Below are positions 25,273 to 34,394 of a DNA stretch of 64,000 nt, in pieces. The stretch is taken from NCBI GenBank assembly GCA_963768765.1, contig CAVYJK010000032.1, positions 62,001 through 126,000 of the forward strand, written 5' to 3'. A program made the position numbers and the translations under genes. Every line of letters begins with the position of its first letter. The stretch's first letter is position 1. The DNA comes from DASWLF01 sp963768765 (GTDB lineage Bacteria > Desulfobacterota > Desulfobaccia > Desulfobaccales > 0-14-0-80-60-11). The notes under the pieces were generated by a model. It did no database searches, had not been told where the DNA came from, and saw only the letters and a program-made list of their open reading frames with translations.

Positions 25273-26013
25273 ATGATGCGGGAAGTCTGGCGCATGTGGA
25301 ATTACTCCACCATGGTGGTCCTGACGGTGCTCACCGCGGGCCTCTTCGCGGCCATCCTCATTCCCTTCAAGGGTATCCCGCTGATCCCGGGCATCACTGA
25401 GCTCCGGCCGGCCAACGTCATCCCCGTGGTCTTCGGCCTGCTTTTCGGGCCCGCCGGGGCCTGGGGGGCGGCTTTCGGGAACCTCATCGGCGACTTTTTC
25501 GGCACCCTGGGGATCGGCAGCTTTTTCGGCTTTTGGGGCAATTTTCTGGCCGCGTATCTCCCTTACAAGGTCTGGCAGGGCCGGCCCCTGGGCGAAATGC
25601 GCCATCACCCGGCCCGCTTTGCCCTGGCGGTGATCCTGGGCGCCTGGGCCTGCGCCCTGGTGGTGGGCTTCGGGGTGGAGGCCTTCAAGCTCCTACCTTT
25701 CAGCATCATCGCCCTGGCGGTGTTCGTCAACAACGCCCTGGTGGCCCTGATCCTGGCGCCATTCCTGCTGAAGCTGCTGGAGCCCCGGGTGAGCCGCTGG
25801 GACCTTGCCTGGACGGAGCAGATGGACCCGGCGGACCGCCCCGCCGGGGCGGCCCCCCGCCTGGGCCTGGCCCTGGCCTGGCTGGGGGCCGGCGGCGGCT
25901 TTCTGGGGGGCCTGGGGTTGGCCTTGGGGCTGGTGGCGCTGCCCGGCCTCTCCCTTACCATGGCCCTTATACCTTTTCTGGCCGTCCTCCTTATCGGTTG
26001 CCTGCTGCTTTGA
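25273..26013 (+). CDS. ECF-type transporter substrate-binding (S) component, QueT-like
   Basis: 246 aa, very hydrophobic, about six TM helices. The N-terminal half (LIPGITELRPANVIPVVFGL, GPAGAWGAAFGNLIGDFFGT) has the ECF S-component pattern with a conserved RPxNxxP and GNLIGD. It resembles QueT-type membrane proteins, but the substrate cannot be deduced. An overlapping GTG/ATG start choice exists (25,273 or 25,276). Followed after 67 bases by a fused double ATPase, its energising partner. Confidence 0.6.
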   Translation: MMREVWRMWNYSTMVVLTVLTAGLFAAILIPFKGIPLIPGITELRPANVIPVVFGLLFGPAGAWGAAFGNLIGDFFGTLGIGSFFGFWGNFLAAYLPYKVWQGRPLGEMRHHPARFALAVILGAWACALVVGFGVEAFKLLPFSIIALAVFVNNALVALILAPFLLKLLEPRVSRWDLAWTEQMDPADRPAGAAPRLGLALAWLGAGGGFLGGLGLALGLVALPGLSLTMALIPFLAVLLIGCLLL

Positions 26014-26080
26014 TTGCCGGAAGGGAGGGAATAGAACGAAATCGTCGGGGCGGATTTAAACCGCCCTCCAGCTGCATCCG

Positions 26081-27847
26081 GTGGAAGGTCTTTTTCGGAG
26101 GCGAGCCATAGTCAGAATCACGGATCTCTACTTCCGCTATAAAAAGGCGGCCCGGCCTGTGTTCCAGGGTCTCAACCTGGAGGTGGGCGCCGGCGAGCGC
26201 TTAGCGGTGCTGGGCCCCAGCGAAGCCGGCAAATCCACCCTGGCCCTCACCCTCCAGGGCCTCATTCCCAGGATGATCAAAGGGGAATTCCGGGGCCGGG
26301 TAGAGGTGGCCGGGGTCAGCACCGTCAGCCTCCGGCCCTGCCAGCTGGCCTCCCGGGTAGGAACCCTGTTTCAGGATTTCGAGGCCCAGCTCTTCTCAAC
26401 CCGGGTGGACCAGGAGGTGGCCTTCGGCCCGGAGAATCTGGGCCTGCCCCGGGAGGAACTCCGGCGCCGGGTCAGGGACTCCCTCACCCTGGTGGGGCTG
26501 GAAGGCCTGGCCGCCCGGGACCCCACCACCCTTTCCGGGGGCCAGAAGCAGCTCCTGGCCCTGGCCGCGGTCCTGGCCCTGCAACCCCGGCTTCTGATTC
26601 TGGATGAGCCCACCTCCGACCTGGACCCCCTGCGGGTGGAGGAGCTGCTGGCCACCCTAAGCAAGCTCAGCCTGCTTCAGGGCCTCACCCTCATAGTGCT
26701 GGGGGCCGACCTGCGACTGGCCCGATACTGCTCCCGGCTGGTGCTGCTCTCTGAAGGCCGGGTGGCGGCCGACGGCGTACCCGCCCAGGTATTGAGGCAG
26801 GTAGATATCTTCCGGCAGCTGGGTCTCAGGCCCCCGGAGCTGCCGGCCCTTTTTCAGGACCTGGGCCAGGAGGTTTTGCCCCTGACCCTAAAGGAAGCCG
26901 TGGCCCAGGCTGAACGACTGGGTTGGGGAGAACTGCAAGAAAAAATCACCCCCACCCTGACCCTCTCCCCTCAAGGGGGAGGGGAATTAGTGGGCACTGC
27001 CGCGGCGAGTTTTGCCGCAATTTCAGCCAACGGGAGACAAGTTCTTGCCCCTGCCCCTGCCCCTGCCCCCGAAATTCTGGCCCTGCGGGAAGTGACCTTC
27101 GCCTACCCGGGCTCGCCGCCCCTCTTACAAGACTTTTCCCTGGGGTTCCGGGAAGGGGAGCTGGCCGCCATCCTGGGCCCCAACGGCAGCGGCAAGACCA
27201 CGGTGCTGAAGCTGCTCCGGGGTTTGCTTAAACCCCAGGCCGGGGAGGTCTGGGCGGCTACCCGGGGTGAAGCCCTGAGGGTGGGGTTCGTCTTTCAAAA
27301 TCCGGACTACCAGCTCTTCGCCGAGCAGGTCTGGGAGGAGGTGGCCTTTGGCCCCCGCCTCCTGGGCCTGACCCCCCGGGAGGTGGAGGCCCGGGTGGAG
27401 AACGCCCTGGCCCGGGTGCACTTACTTAACCGGGCCGGGGACGACCCCTTTTCCCTCACCAAAGGCCAGCGCCAGCGCCTGGCGGTGGCCGGGGTCCTGG
27501 CCCTGGCCCCCCAGGTGATCATCCTGGATGAGCCCACCACCGGTCTCGACCACCGGGAGCAAGAAGATTTGCTCCAGTTAGTGCAGGAACTCCACGGCCA
27601 GGGCCACACCGTCATCCTGGTGACCCACTCCATGTGGGCCGCGGCCACCTATGCCCAGCGCCTGGTGGTGCTCAAAGACGGCCGCATCGTCCTGGACGGC
27701 CCCACCCGGGAAGTGCTGGCCCGGGAGGACCTTTTGGCCCAGGCGCGCCTGAGGCCGCCGGCAGTGGCGCAGCTCAGCCGGCGCCTGGGTTTCCTGGCCC
27801 TGACGCCCCAAGAGTTTCTGGACGGGATCAGGGGGTTGAAGCGCTAG
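26081..27847 (+). CDS. Fused double ABC ATPase of an ECF transporter (EcfA1-A2 type)
   Basis: 588 aa with two ATPase domains. Domain 1: Walker A GPSEAGKST (~residue 41), signature LSGGQKQLLAL, Walker B LLILDEPTSDLD. Domain 2: Walker A GPNGSGKTT, Walker B VIILDEPTTGLD, and an atypical signature LTKGQRQRLAV instead of LSGGQ. The Q-loops TLFQDFEAQLFSTRV and VFQNPDYQLFAEQV are the CbiO/EcfA type. The linker (residues ~288-330) includes a copy of a dispersed palindromic repeat and an Ala-Pro repeat APAPAPAP. No T component (EcfT) follows; it may be elsewhere. Start GTG 26,081 is the first possible; a later start is possible. Confidence 0.85.
   Translation: MEGLFRRRAIVRITDLYFRYKKAARPVFQGLNLEVGAGERLAVLGPSEAGKSTLALTLQGLIPRMIKGEFRGRVEVAGVSTVSLRPCQLASRVGTLFQDFEAQLFSTRVDQEVAFGPENLGLPREELRRRVRDSLTLVGLEGLAARDPTTLSGGQKQLLALAAVLALQPRLLILDEPTSDLDPLRVEELLATLSKLSLLQGLTLIVLGADLRLARYCSRLVLLSEGRVAADGVPAQVLRQVDIFRQLGLRPPELPALFQDLGQEVLPLTLKEAVAQAERLGWGELQEKITPTLTLSPQGGGELVGTAAASFAAISANGRQVLAPAPAPAPEILALREVTFAYPGSPPLLQDFSLGFREGELAAILGPNGSGKTTVLKLLRGLLKPQAGEVWAATRGEALRVGFVFQNPDYQLFAEQVWEEVAFGPRLLGLTPREVEARVENALARVHLLNRAGDDPFSLTKGQRQRLAVAGVLALAPQVIILDEPTTGLDHREQEDLLQLVQELHGQGHTVILVTHSMWAAATYAQRLVVLKDGRIVLDGPTREVLAREDLLAQARLRPPAVAQLSRRLGFLALTPQEFLDGIRGLKR
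26948..26986. repeat. Dispersed palindrome inside the ABC ATPase linker
   Basis: CCCCACCCTGACCCTCTCCCCTCAAGGGGGAGGGGAA; same family as 60,076, 60,465, 60,587 and 53,069. It is translated in frame as PTLTLSPQGGGEL. Confidence 0.7.
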
Positions 27848-27963
27848 TGGTATAACTAACTCATAAATAACTCAAACTTTTTCTGCCTTTGATAAGTTTC
27901 TGAAAATAGCAGTTAGTGCCACCCCTAAACCAGCCTGACAGCCAATCCACGAAGGCCGGTCCG
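27848..27963. other. Gap after ABC ATPase; no EcfT remnant seen
   Basis: AT-richer sequence after the ATPase stop with no reading frame of transporter type. It leads into the small broken ORF at 27,964-28,122. Confidence 0.4.
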
Positions 27964-28122
27964 CTACATCTGCGCTTTGGCCTCATAGATAAATAGGGCT
28001 CTCAGCTTATCCCAGAACTCACCTCCCAGAATGAAGAGGCTGGCGAGTAGAAGAACGCCGCCAGCAATAGCCACCGCATACTAGTGGGTGGCATCAAACC
28101 CAGATTTCTCCGATCTCAGCAT
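27964..28122 (-). pseudogene. Small membrane-protein ORF interrupted by an amber codon
   Basis: Minus strand, 52 codons from ATG 28,122: a 13-residue leader, TAG at 28,081-28,083, then YAVAIAGGVLLLASLFILGG (one TM helix) and EFWDKLRALFIYEAKAQM before the final TAG. The FWDKLRALF ending recurs, from memory, in small single-TM proteins of proteobacteria. No strong SD. Either a pseudogene, a substitution error, or chance; the amphipathic, well-formed C-terminus argues against chance. Confidence 0.35.
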
Positions 28123-28243
28123 AGTAGAACTGGAGGTCGCTCGGGTATAAAAACGCCTTAAGCCAATTTCCACAATTTAATGGGGATCACCCAAAGGCCC
28201 CCCCTTGTTGAGGGGGACCCTTCTCAATCAATGACTCAACAAC

Positions 28244-28846
28244 TCACATCGCACGAGGTGGCGCGGGAGCTTCCGTTGGGGCTTTCTCCTCCTTTGGAGC
28301 CGCCTTAGGGGCCGGAGCCCGACGGCGCCGGGACGACTTGGGATAACTCGAAGGATCAGAGGACAGATAGCGGGGTGGCACCCAGCCGACCATGCTACTC
28401 CGCAGGTCTCGCACCTGGGCCCAGCCGCTGGTGCCTACTCCCAGCATTTCCACCTGGTCATTGAAATTCAACGTAGTGAGGACGTTGGCGTTCGGCCTGG
28501 GAGCGTCCCGGAGCGCAAGACTGCTAATATTGACATAGTAAGGAGGCATAGGTTCGCTTTTCGTACCAGGACTGTAGGTGAGCAAGTCACTGGGTATCCA
28601 GCCTATTCCTGACCGGTCCACCAGGCGTACCCTGGACCAACCCGTGCTCGTCCGCTCCAGGATTTCAACCTGATCGCCCTGGTAAGCCGTGAGTAACGGA
28701 GCGCACTCATAAGCAGCGCATTCTCGCAATGGCACAGAGGTCGGTATCACGTAGTAATAGCCGGAATAAGCATGTACCGAGGGGCCGGCCAGCAACAAAA
28801 TTAGCGGACTCAACAACACCGGGATAATAAATTTCCTCAGCCTCAT
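28244..28846 (-). CDS. Exported protein with two bacterial SH3 domains
   Basis: 200 aa from ATG 28,846 with SD AGGAGGAGG just upstream. Signal peptide (residues 1-25, LLSPLILLLAGPSVHA). Two SH3b repeats: VIPTSVPLRECAAYECAPLL...WSRVRLVDRSGIGWIPSDLL and VNISSLALRDAPRPNANVLT...WAQVRDLRSSMVGWVPPRYL. The C-terminus is Arg- then Pro/Ala/Lys-rich (SSRRRRAPAPKAAPKEEKAP). SH3b domains bind peptidoglycan or other wall ligands. No enzymatic domain. Its start overlaps the stop of a small upstream ORF (TAATG). Confidence 0.8.
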   Translation of the reverse strand: MRLRKFIIPVLLSPLILLLAGPSVHAYSGYYYVIPTSVPLRECAAYECAPLLTAYQGDQVEILERTSTGWSRVRLVDRSGIGWIPSDLLTYSPGTKSEPMPPYYVNISSLALRDAPRPNANVLTTLNFNDQVEMLGVGTSGWAQVRDLRSSMVGWVPPRYLSSDPSSYPKSSRRRRAPAPKAAPKEEKAPTEAPAPPRAM

Positions 28847-28992
28847 TAATCCTCCTCCTGTTCCTCCCCACCTTCTGCTTTCAAGGTCCGAATGCAGCAT
28901 TGCCCCAGTTCTTTGGCGAAGCGCACCTTGAATTTCTGGGTGTTGCCCGCCAGTTCCTGAGTGCGGCGGTTCCGAGGGGCCTGAAAGACCAT
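28846..28992 (-). CDS. Small 48-aa ORF coupled to the SH3-domain gene
   Basis: MVFQAPRNRRTQELAGNTQK continuing to an acidic tail EGGEEQEED. The TAA overlaps the ATG of the SH3 protein gene by one base, the usual sign of translational coupling, and its last codons supply that gene's SD. A weak SD (TAAGG) lies 8 bases upstream of the ATG. No family recognised. Basic N-terminus, acidic C-terminus, two adjacent cysteines (QCCIR). Confidence 0.5.
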   Translation of the reverse strand: MVFQAPRNRRTQELAGNTQKFKVRFAKELGQCCIRTLKAEGGEEQEED

Positions 28993-29214
28993 ATGAAAAA
29001 CCTTACCCCGACCTAAGAGAGAAACCTGTTCGGTTTTTAGATAATTTTTAGATTTTCAAGATAACCAATAAAACCATATCCTTAGATTGCAAGTCAACTT
29101 TTTTCAGACCCTGTAGGCCAAGCCGCCAGGTTGCCAACAAAGGTGGAAGTCACCGCCTCAAGCCCCCCATCGATTCCATTCCTCTGGTTCGCCTGATAAT
29201 TTTTCTTCTTAATC
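28993..29214. other. AT-rich intergenic region
   Basis: Divergent gap between the small ORF (minus) and the Fe-S operon (plus). No repeat copy or RNA recognised; must contain the minus-strand promoter. Confidence 0.35.
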
Positions 29215-29242
29215 TTGACACTGAATAAATGAGGATTATAAT
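29215..29242 (+). promoter_or_regulatory. Sigma-70 promoter of the Fe-S operon
   Basis: Consensus -35 TTGACA (29,215-29,220), 16-base spacer, consensus -10 TATAAT (29,237-29,242), 50 bases before the tusA-like ATG with SD GGAGG. The AT-rich tract overlapping and following -10 (ATATATTAAATTGCTATAGTTTAAAT) is where the Rrf2 regulator in this operon could bind; that is inference. Confidence 0.75.
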
Positions 29243-29292
29243 ATATATTAAATTGCTATAGTTTAAATAAACCAAATCCTGGAGGCAGGATC

Positions 29293-29547
29293 ATGCGGTT
29301 CATAAATAATTATAAAGCCGACGCTACGGCTGATCTGGTCTACCGGGTCTGTCCCATGCACCTGTTGGAACCGATGGAGTTGATTAAGGACTTAAAACCG
29401 GGGCAGGTTCTGGAAATCCTTACCGATTACGATGGCGCCTTGGAAGATATCCCCGCCTGGTGCGCCAAGCATGGGCAAGAGTTCATCGGCATCGGTGAGG
29501 ATGAAGAAGAGGACTGTTACCGGCTCTACATCAAGAAGCTCCACTGA
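29293..29547 (+). CDS. TusA/SirA-like small sulfurtransferase
   Basis: 84 aa. Short alpha/beta fold with the sulfur-carrier cysteine in VCPMHLLEPMELIKDLKPG (CPxxLLEP, a variant of the TusA CPxP motif) and LEILTDYDGALEDIPAWCAKHGQEF. TusA-type proteins accept persulfide sulfur from cysteine desulfurases. First gene of the operon; the next gene is a cysteine-desulfurase homologue 7 bases after its stop. Confidence 0.85.
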   Translation: MRFINNYKADATADLVYRVCPMHLLEPMELIKDLKPGQVLEILTDYDGALEDIPAWCAKHGQEFIGIGEDEEEDCYRLYIKKLH

Positions 29548-29554
29548 GGCATTT

Positions 29555-30742
29555 ATGAAACGAGTATACCTGGATCATGCGGCGGCCACGCCAGTGCGCC
29601 CTGAAGTTATGGAAGCGATGCTTCCCTATTTTACCGAGCGCTTTGGAAACCCTTCGGCGGTATACGACCTGGGTTCTGAGGTCAAGGAGGTGTTGGAGGA
29701 GCAGCGGGCCAAGGTAGCCCGCTTCATCAACGCTGAGCCAGAAGAGATCATCTTCACCTCTTCCGGCGCCGAGGCCAATAACCTGGCCATCAAAGGGGTG
29801 ACCCTGGCCAACCTGAAGAAAGGCAGGCACCTGATCGTTTCTGCCATCGAGCACCATTCCGTGCTGAATTCGGCGCGCTATCTGGAGAAGTTTCATGATT
29901 TTGAAGTCACCTTTCTCCAGGTGGACAAGCATGGCAGGGTGGATCCGGCCCGTCTGCAGCGGAGTCTCACCCCGGCCACGGTAATGGTTTCCATCGGTCA
30001 CGGCAATAATGAGATCGGCACGGTTCAGGCCATCGCAGAGCTGGCGGCGTTGTGCCGGGCCGAGGAGATCTTTTTCCACACTGATGCTGTGGCTACGGCT
30101 GGGAATGTGCCCGTGGACGTCAAGGAATTATCGGTGGATCTTTTGACCATTTCTGGTCCCGCCCTGGGTGCGCCCAAGGGTATCGGGGCCTTGTTCTTCC
30201 GCCATAAACTGCGCCTGGTGCCCCAGATTCACGGTGGCATTCAAGAAAACGGGCGGCGGGGCGGAACCGAGAATATACCGGGCATCGTAGGGCTGGGCCG
30301 GGCGACGGAGTTGGCCGCGGCCGAATTGGAGAAACGGGCCCACTATCTGACCAGGCTACGGGACCTTTTGGTGGCCGGGATCTCCGGGAGGATTCAGGAT
30401 GTCATCTATACCGGACATCCCGAACAGCGACTGCCGGGACATGCCAGTTTTTGCATTGAGGGCATTGAAGGCGAGGCGCTGGTCTTCATGCTAAACCGCC
30501 AGGGCATTTATGCCAACACGGGTTCGGCCTGCGCTTCCAAGGCCTTGAAGACATCGCCGGTACTGTGCGCCATAGGTATCCGCCCGGATCTGGCCCAGGG
30601 GTCCATTGTCTTTACCCTGAGTCTCGACAACCCGGAAGAAGAAGTGAACTATGTTCTGGAGCAACTGCCTCCGGCTGTTGAGAAATTGCGCTCTTTCTCC
30701 CCGGTCTGGCGGAAGAAAATGGCCGCAGGAGCAGGAGCCTAA
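29555..30742 (+). CDS. IscS/NifS-like protein lacking the PLP lysine
   Basis: 395 aa. Overall clearly IscS/NifS: YLDHAAATPVRPEVMEAML, FTSSGAEANNLAIKG, AIEHHSVLNSARYLEK, GHGNNEIGTVQ, GGTENIPGIVGLGRA, and the sulfur-accepting Cys326 in NTGSACASKAL. But the Schiff-base motif SGHKxxGPKG reads SGPALGAPKG: Ala203 stands where the PLP lysine should be and Pro202 replaces its His. The PLP-ring glutamine of DATQSVG is also Ala (D177-A-V-A180). Archaeoglobus fulgidus IscS is known to lack this lysine too and to be PLP-free. So this protein probably does not desulfurate cysteine by itself; it may act as scaffold or sulfide acceptor with IscU. ATG at 29,555. Confidence 0.88.
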   Translation: MKRVYLDHAAATPVRPEVMEAMLPYFTERFGNPSAVYDLGSEVKEVLEEQRAKVARFINAEPEEIIFTSSGAEANNLAIKGVTLANLKKGRHLIVSAIEHHSVLNSARYLEKFHDFEVTFLQVDKHGRVDPARLQRSLTPATVMVSIGHGNNEIGTVQAIAELAALCRAEEIFFHTDAVATAGNVPVDVKELSVDLLTISGPALGAPKGIGALFFRHKLRLVPQIHGGIQENGRRGGTENIPGIVGLGRATELAAAELEKRAHYLTRLRDLLVAGISGRIQDVIYTGHPEQRLPGHASFCIEGIEGEALVFMLNRQGIYANTGSACASKALKTSPVLCAIGIRPDLAQGSIVFTLSLDNPEEEVNYVLEQLPPAVEKLRSFSPVWRKKMAAGAGA

Positions 30743-30744
30743 AG

Positions 30745-31176
30745 ATGAAACTCTCCACCAGAAGCCGCTATGGCACCCGGCTTATGCTGGATATGGCCCA
30801 GCATTATCAAGATGGCCCCATTCACTTGGCATCCGTGGCCCAGCGGCAAGAAATCTCCGTGAAATATCTGGAGCAAATCATCATTCCCCTGAAAAAGGCC
30901 AATTATGTCCGGAGTGTGCGCGGCCCCAAAGGCGGTCATACCCTGGCCAGGCCCCCGGAAGAAATTACGGTGGGAGAAATTGTGGCGTTGCTGGAAGAAA
31001 GAACGAGTCTGGCGGATTGTTCAGACAATGACAAAACGTGTAAGCGCTCCCCCATCTGCTTAACGCGTCGTCTTTGGAAGGAGGCGGCGCAGGCTATGTT
31101 TGACAAATTGCATTCCATTACCCTGGCCGATGTGATGAAGGAGGCCGAACCCAGCCCTTCGGGGCAAGGAGCCTGA
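30745..31176 (+). CDS. Rrf2-family transcriptional regulator (IscR-like)
   Basis: 143 aa. Winged-helix start MKLSTRSRYGTRLMLDMA, YLEQIIIPLKKANYVRSVRG with PKGGHTLARPPEEI, and three cysteines C92, C99, C105 in the position where IscR holds a 2Fe-2S cluster. Likely senses Fe-S status and controls this operon, as its place between iscS-like and iscU suggests. Starts 2 bases after the upstream stop. Confidence 0.9.
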   Translation: MKLSTRSRYGTRLMLDMAQHYQDGPIHLASVAQRQEISVKYLEQIIIPLKKANYVRSVRGPKGGHTLARPPEEITVGEIVALLEERTSLADCSDNDKTCKRSPICLTRRLWKEAAQAMFDKLHSITLADVMKEAEPSPSGQGA

Positions 31177-31177
31177 A

Positions 31178-31570
31178 ATGTATAGCGAAACGGTGATGGA
31201 TCATTTTACCAATCCACGCAATGCCGGAGTTATCGAAGATGCGGACGGCATAGGTGAGGTGGGCAATCCCGTCTGTGGTGACATGATGACTTTCTACATC
31301 AAAGTCAAAGACGATACCCTGGTGGATGTGAAGTTCCAGACCTTTGGCTGTGTGGCCGCCATTGCCGTGTCCAGCATGGTGAGCGAGATGGCTAAAGGCA
31401 AAAACCTGGAAGAAGCGAAAAAGATCACCAACAAGCTGGTGGCCGAAACTCTGGGTGGCCTGCCCCAGAATAAGATGCACTGCTCCAATCTGGGAGCGGA
31501 AGCCTTGGCGCTGGCCATTAACAATTATCAGGAAAAAACCCGCACCGCCGGTTCTTTAAGGACCGCGTAA
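31178..31570 (+). CDS. iscU: Fe-S cluster scaffold IscU/NifU N-terminal type
   Basis: 130 aa. Three cluster-ligand cysteines conserved: C33 in GNPVCGDMMTFYIKV, C58 in TFGCVAAIAVSSM, C102 in NKMHCSNLGAEAL; the conserved Asp35 in PVCGD is also present. The LPPVK chaperone-recognition motif is LPQNK here, meaning HscA-type recognition may be absent; no hscA/hscB is in the operon. Starts one base after the rrf2 stop. Confidence 0.92.
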   Translation: MYSETVMDHFTNPRNAGVIEDADGIGEVGNPVCGDMMTFYIKVKDDTLVDVKFQTFGCVAAIAVSSMVSEMAKGKNLEEAKKITNKLVAETLGGLPQNKMHCSNLGAEALALAINNYQEKTRTAGSLRTA

Positions 31571-32021
31571 CCACAATGAACTTAAAATCCGGCTCAAATA
31601 AGGTAAGCCGTAGAGGGGTGCATACCTCCTCTTTCAAAGGACCAACGTTTGGTTAAAAACTATGTTCAGGCGCCGCCCTGTCCCGGCCCACTTCCCGGGC
31701 GTCTTGCTGCTTGCCTTTCCACCGGAGGGTTGATTGATTACCTAACCCACCACAATCAATAGAAAAAACAGGATCTATTACGTACAGCTTGCCATTATCC
31801 ATGCTTTCCTTGTTTTCATGCTATTGATCAATTATAGTTAAGACCACTTGCCGCCGGGAGGCCCGCGGCCACTCCCTGGCCCGTCTCGGCCCCCGGGTTT
31901 TGCGGCCAAACATTATCTCAACCTTTTAAGGGTTGCAGCCCCGGGCTTTACTCCTTACTTTTTTATTGCGCTGACCGGTTTTTCGGTTGCGGGGAAAAAG
32001 CCGACCCGGGAGAACCCCACC
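31571..32021. other. Intergenic region after iscU
   Basis: About 450 bases. At 31,608-31,640 GAGGGGTGCATACCTCCTC can form a short hairpin followed by a T-rich stretch, a weak terminator candidate. The open frame from 31,848 into the CPBP gene does not look coding. Confidence 0.35.
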
Positions 32022-32741
32022 ATGGCCGTGGAAATAAAAGGAGCAGATGCCGGCGGGAGAATTTGTCCTCCCCTTGACAGGACCTACAATTCAATCGAGG
32101 TTCTGGTCTTTCTTTTTCTCATCGTGCCCTCCATGGTCCTGTCCTTCTTTGTGGTCAAGGTGGGGAGCGTGAGCTTCCGGTTCGTGGCGGTATCCACCAT
32201 GCTGCGGGACCTTTCCCTGGTGAGCCTGGTGTTCTTCTTCATCTGGCGCAATGGCGAACCCTTGGGGCGCCTGGGTTTGACGCTCTTAACCGGCTGGCGG
32301 GACCTCTTCTGGGGGGTGATCCTTTTTCTCCCCATCAACTTCGTGGCCGACCTGCTGGGAAGCTCTCTTAAGAGCGCCGGGCTCTCAGCCCCGGCGCACG
32401 CTCCCGCCTTCCTGGCCGTTAAGGGACCGGGGGAGATAGCGCTGGCCATCATCCTGGTGGTGATCGTGGCCCTGACGGAGGAGACCATTTTTCGGGGCTA
32501 TCTGCTGCTGCGCTTCCAGGCCCTCAACCTGGGCCCCCTGGGCGCGGCCCTGCTTTCCTCGGTGATCTTCTCCCTGGGGCACGGCTACGAAGGCACGGCC
32601 GGATTGGTCACCGTCGGCGCCCTGGGCTTCGTCCTGGCCCTGATCTACCTGTGGCGGGGAAGCCTGGTGGCTCCCATCGTCATCCATTTTCTGCAGGATT
32701 TTTCCGGCATCGTCCTGCCGGCCCTGGCAGGGATTAAATAA
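32022..32741 (+). CDS. CPBP-family intramembrane metalloprotease
   Basis: 239 aa from ATG 32,022. Six to seven TM segments with the CPBP (Rce1-like/Abi) motifs: TEETIFRGYLLLRF (EExxxR), FSLGHGYEGTAG (FxxxH) and VIHFLQDFSG (HxxxD/N). These residues form the active site of the Rce1-type glutamate protease. In bacteria many members act in bacteriocin immunity or membrane protein processing; no bacteriocin gene is near. 54 bases before zwf. Confidence 0.85.
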   Translation: MAVEIKGADAGGRICPPLDRTYNSIEVLVFLFLIVPSMVLSFFVVKVGSVSFRFVAVSTMLRDLSLVSLVFFFIWRNGEPLGRLGLTLLTGWRDLFWGVILFLPINFVADLLGSSLKSAGLSAPAHAPAFLAVKGPGEIALAIILVVIVALTEETIFRGYLLLRFQALNLGPLGAALLSSVIFSLGHGYEGTAGLVTVGALGFVLALIYLWRGSLVAPIVIHFLQDFSGIVLPALAGIK

Positions 32742-32794
32742 GGCGGCTCTTGGCAGGCGATTCATACTGAAATTTACCGAGGACGGAAACGGTC

Positions 32795-34255
<1,461 letters not shown>

Positions 34256-34256
34256 A

Positions 34257-34386
34257 ATACCGTTTTTCGTTTTTGGTTTTTGGTGATGAAAATTATCCCC
34301 TTGCCTGTCTAAAATTCTCCAAACAAAAGGGATAATTTCTGATAAGCTTTTTTACGAAAAACCAAAAACCAAAAACCAAAAACGAT
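34257..34386. repeat. Inverted-repeat element, CGTTTTTCGTTTTTGG arms
   Basis: Left arm CGTTTTTCGTTTTTGGTTTTTGG then AAATTATCCCCTT; right side AAGGGATAATTT then CCAAAAACCAAAAACCAAAAACG. The two nested inverted pairs make a ~130-base element filling the gap between zwf and the nitrilase gene. A related arm (CCGAAAACCGAGAACTGAAAACCGAAAACC) is at 35,476-35,505. MITE-like; no ORF. Confidence 0.65.
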
Positions 34387-34394
34387 TTTAAGCC

